Of a stretch of DNA of 64,000 nt, positions 53,931 to 64,000 are shown piece after piece (within the stretch, counting starts at the first letter, position 1; every line of letters begins with the position of its first letter). Source of the DNA: Lumbricus terrestris (lineage: Eukaryota; Annelida; Clitellata; Crassiclitellata; Lumbricidae); contig OX457039.1 in NCBI GenBank assembly GCA_949752735.1, positions 42,646,199 to 42,710,198 of the forward strand. Direction: 5' to 3'. The notes beneath the pieces are model-generated. The model did no database searches, was not told where the DNA came from, and was given only the letters and a program-made list of their open reading frames with translations. Position numbers and translations under genes: made by a program.

Positions 53931-54734
53931 GCTAAGGCAATATTGGATTTGGATTTAACTGTTTGTGCAGCCTATCTTGTCTCCACTAGCGCATTTAAGA
54001 GGTCTAAACGAGTTCAATACCTTGAGATAAACTGCCGAAAATTTGCATAGGGCATATATGCTTTTATATTCGAAATGCACAAAATTCTAAGCCATGTCAA
54101 CCTGCTTCCTGGCCGCTAAATTGTTCGTCTATCTCAATAGTCAATAACTGATCAAGTGACATTAAATTTCAGTTCACGACTTCATGTTGTCAGTCTAGGC
54201 CCTATGTCATTTTATCTGCAGGCCTAGGCCGAATGCAACGGCAAAACTTAGGCTAATTAACATTTTTAAATATTCGGAGGGGTAGGCTGTCGACTTATAG
54301 GGACGCCGATAAAAAAAACACGAAGTTTCCCAGGAGTTTTATTCCTTTTCGCCAGATGACGCCAAAATAAATTTCAGCAACTTTAGTGGCCTTCGATCGA
54401 TTTAGCTCGATCGACTCAATCGACTAGTCGACTTCTTATCGACTCGATCGACCTGTCAAATAGCGATCGGCTTTTGCCTATTCGTACTGTAAATCTCTAA
54501 TCGAAAACTGCTTAATAGACCTACCTGAAAGTTTCTAACTTTAGATACCGGTAATGGTGAGGGGGTCAAGAGCCGGAGAGCGCGGCGACGGGTCGTAATC
54601 GTAATCGTAAACTCGAAATTTCTAAAGCGGCACTTGAAAGCCAAGCGCGGGGTACCAGCTTATTCACGAGCGCTGCGTTGAGTTAGAAGGGTTGTCCGTG
54701 AGAGTAGTCCGTGGTGGTCCGGGTCGAGTTACCA
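53931..54734. other. No gene recognised
   Basis: Contains a cluster of GATCGA/TCGATC and CGACT motifs at 54393-54455 forming short palindromes. There is no coding signal. Confidence 0.45.
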
Positions 54735-55080
54735 ACTTACCATAGGATCAGAGGGGCGGAACAGCTGCTAAGGCGGTTGTCGTCTGGGACGAGAATTGGA
54801 GGGTGGAAGATCCGATGAGACAGGGTAAGAGTTCGTGAAAAGGGTGTCTTTAGTTTCGAGTGAAAGGCCCGAGGTGTGATGGATGGAGGAGCCTGAGAAA
54901 GGTGGTGTGTGATTAGTAATGATGATGGAGGGACTGAAAAGGATCGGAATTCAGAAGGCAGATCATTCCAAAGGCTTGGTGCTGAGTTGGATATGGCTCG
55001 GTTGGAGAACTTAATTGAGATGACTTGTGAGTTGTGACCGGCGGTCGAGAGAGTGTAAGGCATGGTGGGTATAGCCATAG
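54735..55080 (-). mobile_element. LINE 3' fragment (second CR1-like family)
   Basis: The minus-strand frame encodes SNRAISNSAPSLWNDLPSEF and later AFHSKLKTPFSRTL, the pattern at the end of CR1/L2-type polyproteins (xSAPxLWNxLPxxxR, then FKxxLKTxLF). It has an intact reading of 113 codons but no RT core, so it is a short 5'-truncated copy. Confidence 0.8.
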
Positions 55081-55525
55081 TGGAGTGGATATAAAGCCTA
55101 GCTAGGCCTATAGCTACTTAGCCTACATCTAAAAGCGTTGCGAACGTGACTGTCTAAGAAATTTACAACAAAATAATTAATTTTATTATGCCTATAACTT
55201 AAGATCTTATAAGCAACGATGAGAAGGCTGCTTGGGTCGAATCAATTGGAGCAATTGTGAAATAAATTGTGCACGACTGTTTCAACGAGGCGAACACTAT
55301 AGGCCTAGTCAGTATAGTGTATGCAGAACGCAATGTAAAGAAAATCCGGAAATCATAAAACAACAATCTTGAAAACATCTTAACCTTATTACAGATGAAT
55401 GATTTTAGTGGGCTGCATTATTATAGTGGTGATGGACAATAGTGGCGGTGGTCACGTGGTGGTTGGAGCTATGAGCTTAGTGGGGCATGACGATGATGAT
55501 GATATGCCTACATGCCGTGGTTGGA
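55081..55525. other. No gene recognised
   Basis: AT-rich with (GATGAT) repeats near 55490. Confidence 0.5.
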
Positions 55526-55590
55526 CCGGGAGCGCTTCTGAGTAGCCTACGTTGAAGAGGCGCTATATCAAAATCTCGAAATAAATAAAT
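55526..55590 (+). mobile_element. SINE/LINE 3' tail fragment
   Basis: GGGAGCGCTTCTGAGTAGCC, then TTGAAGAGGCGCTATATCAA and AATCTCGAAATAAATAAATG. It is the shared tail module in plus orientation. Confidence 0.75.
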
Positions 55591-55725
55591 GCCCTCTTTA
55601 AACAGTTGAAATTCATTCAGAAGCAAACCACGCAATACCCGTAAATGGGCCCCATTAATTTGTGACAAATACAAATAAGATCTCATTTTATTACAAAAGC
55701 AACACATATAATACGCCTATAATTA

Positions 55726-56310
55726 TCTTATCTTATCTTATCTTATCTGACCATTTATAAAGCGCTTCTTGCAGCAAGAGCCTTTCAGAAGCGCTCCCAG
55801 TGCGTTGAACCCCAAGAAAAAAAGCAAGTTTTTAGACGAGAGAAAGACGAGGATACACTACCAGAAAGGATGACAGAGCGAACTGATGGGGGAGCCGATT
55901 CCATAGGGAGGGACCAATGCATGCAAATGATCTGGATTGAGCCATGGCAGTCCTGACTCGAGGGACAAATAGGTCAAGGCGATCAGAGGACCTAAGAGGA
56001 CGCAGCGAAGTGGTAGAAAGGGGCGAAGTAGGCCTATATGATCACACAGATACTTCGGAGCAAGACCCAGCTGTGACTTAAGGACCAGAATCAGGACTTT
56101 AAATTGTATGCGGACCGAGAGGGGAAGCCAGTGAAGTTGTTCAGTCATGAATGTAGAAATGTGGGAGAATCGAGGAAGACGGGCAATGAGCCTAGCTAGC
56201 AGTAGCATTGAGTACAGATTGCAGAGGAGCTAGGCGAACCTTGGGCAGGCCAATAAGAACAGAATTACAATAGTCAATCCGAGAACATACAAAGCGTGAA
56301 CAATTGAGGT
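55726..56310 (-). mobile_element. CR1/L2-type LINE, 3'-terminal fragment
   Basis: Minus-strand frames with shifts encode ARLIARLPRFSHISTFMTEQ, LHWLPLSVRIQFKVLILVLK and SQLGLAPKYLCD, preceded by a DYCNSVLxGLP-like block near 56270. The 3' end (low coordinates) carries the GGGAGCGCTTCTGAAAGGCT hairpin tail, then AGCGCTTTATAAATGG and an (AGATA)n repeat at 55726-55755. It is homologous to 17480-17920. Confidence 0.9.
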
Positions 56311-56460
56311 ATATCCTATAGCGTAAATCTGGTGGCGACACACAGATTCTATAGCCTAGGCCTATATAGGCCTATTATCGTGACGTATCGGCTTCGGGGT
56401 TCTTTTTAAAAAAGCTCTGGTCGACAAGCGAGGCAGTCGCTGATCAGAATGCTAAAACCT
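56311..56460. other. 3' flank of the propeller gene
   Basis: Immediate downstream sequence on the gene strand. No AATAAA was seen within it. Confidence 0.4.
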
Positions 56461-57633
56461 TCACCTAAGTTGATCCAGTTGGCTTGCATACTCGAAGATG
56501 AGGACCTGGCCTTCATGGAGCCCGACGTACAGACGCCCTTGGTCGTCGTCGACAGCCAGGCTACGAGGCCACTTCAGTCCACTCGAGTCGGAGAGGACAA
56601 TCTCTGCCGCCGCCGCTCCTCCTCCTGCTCCGAATTCCGGGACTTTCAGCCGCAGGATACGACTGTTATTGAGGTCGACGACGAGCACCTGTGCACCTGT
56701 GCCGCTCCGGGTGCATTCGAGGACGATGTGGCTAGGAAGGTCCATGCAGTCACTCCCGCTGCCTCTCTGCCCACCGTAGCGACCAATTACTCGACCGTCA
56801 GAAGCGTCCACAAGACTCACGGAATTGAGTCTGTCCTTGGCCCAACCGTGACACACCAGCAGGACACCATCTTCCTCTTCCCTTTCCTCCTCTTCCTCCA
56901 TCGTCAATCTGCTTACCGTTCTCTTGCCGCCACTATGGTCCAGAGGCAGCGCAACAGCATGCCACGGATGGGACACGAGTTCAGCGTCCAGTCTGATCGT
57001 CCGCAGTTCCGCTCCATCGGGGCTGAACTCTTTGACCATGGCTTCGTCGAGGAACGTGACGCATATCGTTCCGCTCTGTCGACACACCGACACACCAAAC
57101 GGTCGACTGTCCAACAACCATCGGCCAAGAACCTGCCCCGAACCACCGATCCTGAAGATCGATCGATCGCTGGATCCGCTGACGTAGAGGGCCTTCTGGA
57201 TCGGGCAGGCGGCTATGTCAACCGGATCTCGAAGTCCAGCTATGTTGTGCCTTCTACACGGACTAAACGCCCTCCTCCTCCTCTTCAGTCCGTCTGCTCT
57301 AACATCGTAGACGTCGATAACGGACGAGAAATTCCGTACAACGAAAAGTTCTGTCGAGAGCACAGCCACTCCGCACAGGATCCGACCTGTGCCTGGCAAC
57401 ACACCGACGAGACGAAAGCTCTCTGGCCGAATAATATTTGCAGGAGGTAACGACGGTTGTAGCAGCAGCGGGCAAAACGTAGACCTACGTCTGTCGTCTG
57501 CCTGGAATCTCCTCTGGGCTGAGGGAACGCGCCAATGATCGGGGTAGAGTGATTCACTCTTTTCCAGGTCGTTTCTAATCCTAGATCTGTGCTTCTTCAC
57601 GCCAAGTTTCAGCGAAGTTTCGGTGGTTGACAT
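56461..57633 (-). CDS. NHL/TolB-like six-bladed beta-propeller protein, single exon
   Basis: The 390-codon frame uses the ATG at 57633-57631 (CGTTACCATGT, good Kozak context); the frame is open 17 codons further upstream. Residues about 75-385 show repeating propeller blades: DPVDIAACPIQKALYVSG, IFRIGGSGQVLGRWLLDSRP, FGVSVCRQSGTICVTFLDE, then SLVDASDGRVIGRYGG, LPSHIVLECTRSG, VLVVDLNNSRILRLKV and WPRSLAVDDDQGRLYVGLHE. An acidic loop, EEEEEREEEDG, sits near residues 246-256. Such proteins are common in invertebrates, often as TRIM-NHL relatives, and mediate binding. No RING, B-box, signal peptide or membrane segment is visible. The basic N-terminal 70 residues match nothing I know, and the true start could lie in another exon. 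A 333-codon antisense frame is its shadow. Confidence 0.85.
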   Translation of the reverse strand: MSTTETSLKLGVKKHRSRIRNDLEKSESLYPDHWRVPSAQRRFQADDRRRSTFCPLLLQPSLPPANIIRPESFRLVGVLPGTGRILCGVAVLSTELFVVRNFSSVIDVYDVRADGLKRRRRAFSPCRRHNIAGLRDPVDIAACPIQKALYVSGSSDRSIFRIGGSGQVLGRWLLDSRPFGVSVCRQSGTICVTFLDEAMVKEFSPDGAELRTIRLDAELVSHPWHAVALPLDHSGGKRTVSRLTMEEEEEREEEDGVLLVCHGWAKDRLNSVSLVDASDGRVIGRYGGQRGSGSDCMDLPSHIVLECTRSGTGAQVLVVDLNNSRILRLKVPEFGAGGGAAAAEIVLSDSSGLKWPRSLAVDDDQGRLYVGLHEGQVLIFEYASQLDQLR

Positions 57634-58205
57634 GGTAACGTATAGGCCTACAGTGAAGACTTTCTTCTTGTAGAAATTCAACACACGAATTAGTCTAACG
57701 ACGAGTCTCCGTCGTTTTCCGACTCAATTCTACATAATTAGGTATAAAATAGTTCTGCGTGTATAGGCCTACTTCTGATGTAGGCCTAGGTCAACTTTTA
57801 TGATCAACTGCAGTTTACGACAACTCTTCTACTGGGTGCGTGGCTAAACATTACCGGGTTCAAGGCTACACGGTGCCGCTGTTCAATCATCACCAACCTG
57901 TTGAGAAAACAGAATAAAAGTCGGTCACAGCTATATATAGGCCTACATGTCCTATGGATAGAAAGGGCGGAATTCTTTCATCACTTTCAAGCTTTGTTAG
58001 GGAACGCAAATTAATTTTGAGTATAAACCCAGGCGCTATAGTAGCATAAAAGTTTGGAATATTGCTTTGCTCGATGACGCTAATGCTGAGGTGAAGCAGG
58101 CCTTGGCCTATATAGGCCTACACGCTTTAAGGGCAGTTTTTCCGACCACATTCCGAAATAGATAGGCTATAGTTTGCTGCCCTGCCTGTTCCGTAGTAAT
58201 TTTGG
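57634..58205. other. Upstream of the propeller gene, nothing recognised
   Basis: Probable 5' flank of the propeller gene. TAGGCCTA palindromes are unusually dense here (near 57645, 57762, 57780, 57940, 58108). No TATA or CCAAT box was identified. Confidence 0.45.
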
Positions 58206-58454
58206 CGTGGGTCGATCCTCAGAGAGCAACTAACTGGAAATCTTCGAATTTCACGATCTTCTTCTTCTTTAGGTCTGCTGCCTCTCGGCAGGTCCAGATG
58301 CCCAACGACGCCACTCGGTGTTGTGCCTTTTCTTTAAGTTTCCCATATCCATCCTTCATCATCCAGTCCAAGAACTTTTCCCTCGGTCTTCCTCTTCCCC
58401 TCTTCCCCTCCATTTTGCCCTCCACTATGTCTCTTTGCAAGGAGTTGCCTCTCA

Positions 58455-58508
<54 letters not shown>

Positions 58509-58998
58509 CATCCAGTTCTTCTGCCTTGTTCTAATTGTATTCATCAATTAAGGATCTTTCCTCTTCCACCTTTTTCAATACTTCTTCGTTTGATTTATGC
58601 TCTGTCCAGCTGACCCTTTCCATCCTTCTCCATATCCACATCTTGAACGCAAGACTATTCGTTTGACATCCTCCTTTCTCATCGTCCAGGTCTCTGCTCC
58701 GTACAGTGTGACGCTCCAGATCAGTGCCTTGACCATTCTTTTCTTGATGTCTCGATTCAATCCTCCTTTCAATAGCTCCTTCCTTTACGTGAACGCTTCT
58801 TTCCCCATCGCTATCCTCTTCTTGATTTCTTTGTGGCACTTCGCATCCTCCGATATTAGGCTTCCGAGTTAGCAAAATTCAGTGACTTGCTCCACTTCTT
58901 CTCCATTGATTGTTATTTTCATATTCTTTTCCCCTTTTGCTTCTCTACTTATTCTCATTACCTTCGTCTTTTTGATGTTTATCTTCATCCCATAATTT
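58206..58998 (-). mobile_element. RTE-type LINE, C-terminal fragment
   Basis: The minus strand encodes, in order and across frame changes, KTKVMRISREAKGEKN, ITINGEEVEQVTEF, RDIKKRMVKALIWSVTLYGA and ETWTMRKEDVKRI, then FKMWIWRRMERVSWTEHKSN, EEVLKKVEEERSLI and finally GKRGRGRPREKFLDWM. These are hallmarks of the C-terminal end of RTE-like and related LINE polyproteins. A stop at the Y of FxYLGS, several shifts and a (TA)n insertion make it defective. Confidence 0.92.
58456..58504. repeat. (TA)n microsatellite inside the RTE fragment
   Basis: About 24 TA units splitting the LINE C-terminal coding sequence between the SLI and GKRGRGRP blocks. Confidence 0.95.
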
Positions 58999-59228
58999 CA
59001 CGATATGCCTATAATAATAATTATTATAAGTAGGCCCTACTGTAACATATAGTAGTCCTACTTAATCTTGGTTCTCTTGGATTAATAGAGCACGCCCTAA
59101 CTTATAGAGGACATGTGTGTACAGAGTACACATAACATCTTTACGTATCTTAACGCATAGACCTGTGAACAAAATGATGATCCTTATGTAGGCGACACTC
59201 ACCCATATAGGCCTATTTAATATATAAG

Positions 59229-59266
<38 letters not shown>

Positions 59267-59580
59267 GTAAACCAACACATGGCAATACATTTGGGGCGAT
59301 GTCTTATGCAAGCAAATGCGCTGTCTTACAACCTCGGGGTTAAATAAATAGACTGTTCTGGTCATGTCACGTTAATCATATCATTCATGGGCCATATAGT
59401 ATTATAGGCCTACGTGCACGCGGTATTCTTGGTAGAGCGTCGCATGCCTTAGGCTTAGGCCTATTATACACAATGAACTCTTCAGCCATTGTTAAGCATA
59501 AGTCGTTAAGTCGGCATGGCGTTAGTTCAGTCTGTTCTCATTCAAATAACGCCTCTCTCGTAAATCGACACATACATGTA
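58999..59580. other. No gene recognised; (TA)n
   Basis: Contains (TA)n at 59229-59264 and several TAGGCCTA palindromes (59209, 59405, 59456). Confidence 0.55.
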
Positions 59581-60115
59581 GATGATGGATGGATGGATGG
59601 ATGATGGATGACGATAGATGATGGATGGATTATGGATGATGATGGATGGATGATGATAGATGGATGATGATAGATGATGGATGGATGATAGATGATGGAT
59701 GGATGGATCGTGGATGACGATAGATGATGAATGGATAGATCATGGATGATGATGGATGATACATGATGGGTGGATGATAGATGATGGATGGATGATGATA
59801 GATGATGGATGGATGATGATAGATGATGGATGGATGATGATAGATGATGGATGGATGATGATAGATGGATTATGATAGATGATGGATGACGATAGATGGA
59901 TGATGATAGGTGATGGATGGATGATGATAGATGATGGATGGATGATGATAGATGATGGATGGATGATGATAGATGATGGATGGATGATGATAGATAGATG
60001 GATTATGATAGATGATGGATGACGATAGATGGATGATGATAGATGATGGATGGATGATGATAGATGGATGATGATAGATGATGGATGGTTAATGATAGAT
60101 GATGGATTGATTAAT
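59581..60115. repeat. ~540-bp minisatellite of GATGGATGGATGATGATAGAT type
   Basis: The repeat is built from GATG, GGAT and GATA words. The most regular part (59770-60000) has a 21-bp period of GATGGATGGATGATGATAGA plus T. A longer unit that includes TGATAGATGATGGATGACGA recurs at about 59875 and 60007, about 132 bp apart. Confidence 0.92.
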
Positions 60116-60922
<807 letters not shown>

Positions 60923-61218
60923 GACGGTCTGTGACCATCGGCGACTGGTATCAGCCACTTAATTATGACTGACGTCACCAGCTTATCGCTTAATCTTTTT
61001 ATCGCCCCAGTAATGTGTCAATGTCGACTGTTCGTAACGATAATTATGACTACTGTCCCAGAAGTGTATGAAAGATCTGCAAAAAAAACGCAAGTCAAGA
61101 CAGAGTGCGGATCATTCTCCTTGACCATCATATAGGCCTAATGCTCCAACAACCTATTCTTATGTGTAGTTTATCCCTCAATGCGTATCTGCATGCAATT
61201 AAATCAATCCATATCTAC
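60923..61218. other. No gene recognised
   Basis: No element recognised. Confidence 0.5.
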
Positions 61219-61420
61219 ATGCGGGGCGGAGTGGTGTAGGGGTATGTTCTGTGCCTTGGAGCCGGAAGGTTGCAGGTTCGAATCCACCTCAAGCCACATC
61301 GTGGGACCCTGAGCAAGTCCTTTACTCGCAATTGCTCATGCGCTTCGGTGTGAAACTCCGATTCTGTTTCCGCGCTGTAGTCTGGAGTGCCTCCAAGTAT
61401 AAATCTTGAAGCTTCAACAA
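61219..61420 (+). mobile_element. tRNA-derived SINE (family A), near full length
   Basis: TGCGGGGCGGAGTGGTGTAG (A-box region), GGTTCGAATCCACC (B box, 61276), GGACCCTGAGCAAGTCC, TTTACTCGCAATTGCTCATG, and GCGCTGTAGTCTGGAGTG, ending in a decayed tail AAGTATAAATCTTGAAGC. This is one of the most complete copies in the window. Confidence 0.9.
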
Positions 61421-62317
61421 CATACATTCATCGCATCTAAACGTACTTAGAACGTTGTATAATATTAACACTGTTATGACAAGCTGCATTGGTTTTTCAT
61501 TCACTTGCATTGCGCTCTCTCATCGGCTAAAAGCGCCACTTGAGTAGCTTGATATCTACATGTCCTAAAAAATTCTCTTAAAAGGCTTACAACACTAGTA
61601 GGCCTCATATTATAGAGTGTGCATTGTGCATATAATCTTGCAATACATACCAATAATGAAGTCTACTGATTATGCACATATGTATACTTATTATATGAAG
61701 ACAAATAGAGTGAGACAAAGAGCGGGTAGGGACGAACAACATGTTCTATGATCTATATCAACTGAACCAACTGAGAATTGAACAGATGCTGAACAATAAC
61801 CCAACTGTTGACTGCCATGCGTGTGAAAACGATCAAGCCTACACTGTACAGAATGGCGACCTATGACCCTTACCATTGGTTAAGGACAAAGCAAACCATC
61901 GGGGGGGGGGGGATGAGGGAGTGGCACATTGGATAACACACTGGCATGGAGATCAACAGAGTGGAGCAGGATTACACTTTATAGGCTGCCATTAGCGTCC
62001 TTGTATTACAGGCCGTTTGTACTGTTAGTAGTTAGGATTTGTGATTTGTCTTTATTAGAATTCTTCCTGAGAAAGAGACTCAGCAGCAACTCAGCTGCTG
62101 GCAAACAACAGCATACGATAGGTCTGTGTTATAACAAGCGTTCACTTAACTTCTAAGCATGCTTCAAATACAAGTGCGATTGGGAAGGTCTCCTGCAATT
62201 GTCTCGTAAAAATTAGCTCATCTATAAATGTACGTCCTGCTTGAAATGATTTGAAATGCTTAATTTGCATTCCTCTGTGACCTGTCTACGTGAATGCATT
62301 AAACACTGACAATAAAC
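61421..62317. other. No gene recognised
   Basis: A poly(G) run of about 10 lies at 61901-61912. No exon or repeat recognised. Confidence 0.45.
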
Positions 62318-62706
62318 ATGCAAGAAAAACAGTTTCATAAAATAACTCCAGTGTCTTCTTTATATTCAGCCACCCAAGCGAACAACTTAAGTGGTGACCA
62401 GAACAATGAACTCATGATAGGGACATCAATTCCAGCAGTCAGTTTCAAAATCGCAGACAACTCCGCCCGTCCACCTTCCCTCCCCTTCAACAGGGACAAC
62501 CCCACCTCTTCCAACACTGGACCTTTTGGAAAATAGCAAACTCTTAAAATCTGAAAACTGTCCGAGTTCAGTCTGCAATGACACAACCTAATCGGAAAAA
62601 CTGTTTGTATCCAATATTCAAAATCAGTTGGATAACAGGTACGTACAAGCAAGACTGAGAATGACAAGACAACCAGAATCTGAGCTGCCAAAAAAATTAC
62701 AAACAA
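62318..62706. other. Unassigned overlapping open frames
   Basis: A 72-codon plus-strand frame (62318-62536, ATG after AATAAAC) and a 123-codon minus-strand frame (62706-62335) overlap here. Neither has a motif I recognise. The minus frame begins with a hydrophobic segment (IFLAAQILVVLSFSVLLV). One could be an exon, but the sequence alone does not decide. Confidence 0.25.
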
Positions 62707-63750
62707 AATTCAATGATTGTCTGCAAATGTGCTGGAAAAGTTTTGAAGTAAATGGAAATCAATACTACTACGGGAAGAATAAATTCAACTAGAGTAGAGG
62801 CAGGAAAGAAAAGGTAAGGTCATGGGAAATACCGATGCCATCCCACTGACTGAACTGAAGCTTTTGAAAAGTTTGGACCTGAAATATTGCCTTGGCCAAA
62901 GAAAAGCACTCGACATTCGAACAACCTCAGTTGAATAATTACGAGCATGACTTTGACGTAGTAGCCCAGAATAACAGTTATTGATGGTTGGTTAGTGGTT
63001 ACTTAAAATTATTTCATCAATGTTGTTGTTGTTGGTCCTGATTGCCAGTGGGAAGTCACATGATAAAGACCATGACTAACATTAGAGCTAAAAAAGACGG
63101 CAAATGACGAATGCCACTGACACGTAAGAAATTTAGGGGGAAACATGACAAGGACACAGAAGAACTGGACTCACATGAATATGTCACATAAAACTAATAT
63201 TTGACGACAATGTCAGACAAAATGACATGACATAGTCAGTACATTCGGCAAACATTCTGACACATTAGACAAAGGCAAATGACACAAACACGTGATGCAG
63301 CCATCTTGTAAATTATAGAAAACCAGTTAACACTAGATTTGAGACAGTACACTGGCTTAACATGTTAAGAAACAGTAACATGTAGGCTTACCTTTCTCTT
63401 ACTTTTTGCATGTGAATTAAAAAGATTGCCAAGCCAATAAAAACATCGCTTCTATAAAACACAAGGCTAGAAATTGAACTGTGATTTATCATTCTTTTAT
63501 ATGAACAAAATATAACTCAAAAGTCTAAAAATTGGTTTATATCTAAATTTAATTTCCCAAATTGTGATCAAAATCTCAGCTCAAGTAAACAACCAAAATA
63601 AGCATCGTGGCTCTACTTTCAAAGCCGTTGTAAGACCACAGGTTTTTGGACTACATACAGTCACATGGTACCATCATCAGCAACACCTTGTTATTTGCCA
63701 GACGACTATGAGTCTCTTATTAAAAACCAAACTGCTCAAACTACTCGTTA
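62707..63750. other. AT-rich sequence, possibly intronic
   Basis: No repeat family or gene recognised. A GACA-rich patch (ATGACA, TGACAC words) lies at 63110-63300. Confidence 0.4.
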
Positions 63751-63954
63751 TGAAATGATACAAAACTCTACAGCAGAATCCAATACTTTGATCCAGGTAG
63801 GGCCATTCTGTACACGTCTCAAGCTACGTGCCGTAATCATAGACACTCCAGCTTGAAATTCATGACCTCTCAGATGACCTCCACCTGGTGTTCTGTGAAC
63901 AATATGCATTTGCAGATCGCTGACAATTTTCTGGAATGCAACTTCTTCAGGCAG
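63751..63954 (-). CDS. Candidate exon of an unknown gene
   Basis: The minus strand is open for 68 codons without an initiator. It includes QMHIVHRTPGGGHLRGHEF and GVSMITARSLRRVQNGPTW. A possible acceptor GCATTCCAG lies at about 63935. The residue mix is protein-like, but I do not recognise the family, and 68 open codons can occur by chance. A gene continuing left or beyond the window would be needed to confirm it. Confidence 0.25.
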
Positions 63955-63965
63955 TCATCAAAGAC

Positions 63966-63981
63966 ACACACACACACACAT
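63966..63981. repeat. (CA)n microsatellite
   Basis: Seven to eight CA units near the window's right edge. Confidence 0.85.
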
Positions 63982-64000
63982 ACTCATCAGCAAAGGTACA

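Noticed and set aside
56449..57450. 333-codon plus-strand open frame
   Set aside because: Antisense to the propeller gene, whose GC-rich codons leave the opposite strand open; its product has no recognisable pattern.

Overview
The window is eukaryotic nuclear DNA, most likely from a marine invertebrate bilaterian. It has interrupted genes with GT-AG introns, long gene-poor AT-rich stretches, abundant microsatellites, tRNA-derived SINEs, several non-LTR retrotransposon families and many short hAT-type DNA transposons. A Wnt11-type gene argues against Ecdysozoa, where I believe Wnt11 is absent. I cannot fix the phylum from sequence alone.

Three host genes can be read, all on the minus strand. 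A Wnt11 gene is seen as four coding exons (13744 down to 4471). The joined frame runs from near the mature N-terminus to the stop, but the signal-peptide exon was not found. An AKAP14 (AKAP28) gene is complete at coding level in four exons (49823 to 44033) and gives a 193-residue protein with an N-terminal PKA RII-binding helix. A single-exon six-bladed beta-propeller (NHL/TolB-like) gene lies at 57633-56461. The first two act in secreted signalling and ciliary PKA anchoring. Nothing shows that the three work together.

The rest is mostly repeats. At 0-14 kb the Wnt11 introns hold a SINE, a Tc1/mariner element with ~220-bp inverted repeats, microsatellites, a hAT and a MITE. At 14-32 kb there is no recognisable gene, but there are LINE and SINE fragments, MITEs with perfect target duplications, and an 801-bp element with CGCGC-rich ends and a 10-bp target duplication. 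At 32.9-35.6 kb lies a nearly full-length but frameshifted Jockey/CR1-type LINE; an older copy sits at 50.4-51.5 kb. AKAP14 intron 3 (44.1-47.4 kb) holds a 787-bp hAT-like element, a 44-bp tandem repeat and an unusual 97-bp array carrying tRNA-like B-box motifs. At 52.7-53.9 kb a hAT carries a nested SINE. At 54-64 kb there are LINE fragments, the propeller gene, a ~540-bp GATGGAT-type satellite and unassigned sequence.

Splice sites, target duplications and inverted repeats were read by eye. Family names rest on motif recognition and no database was searched.
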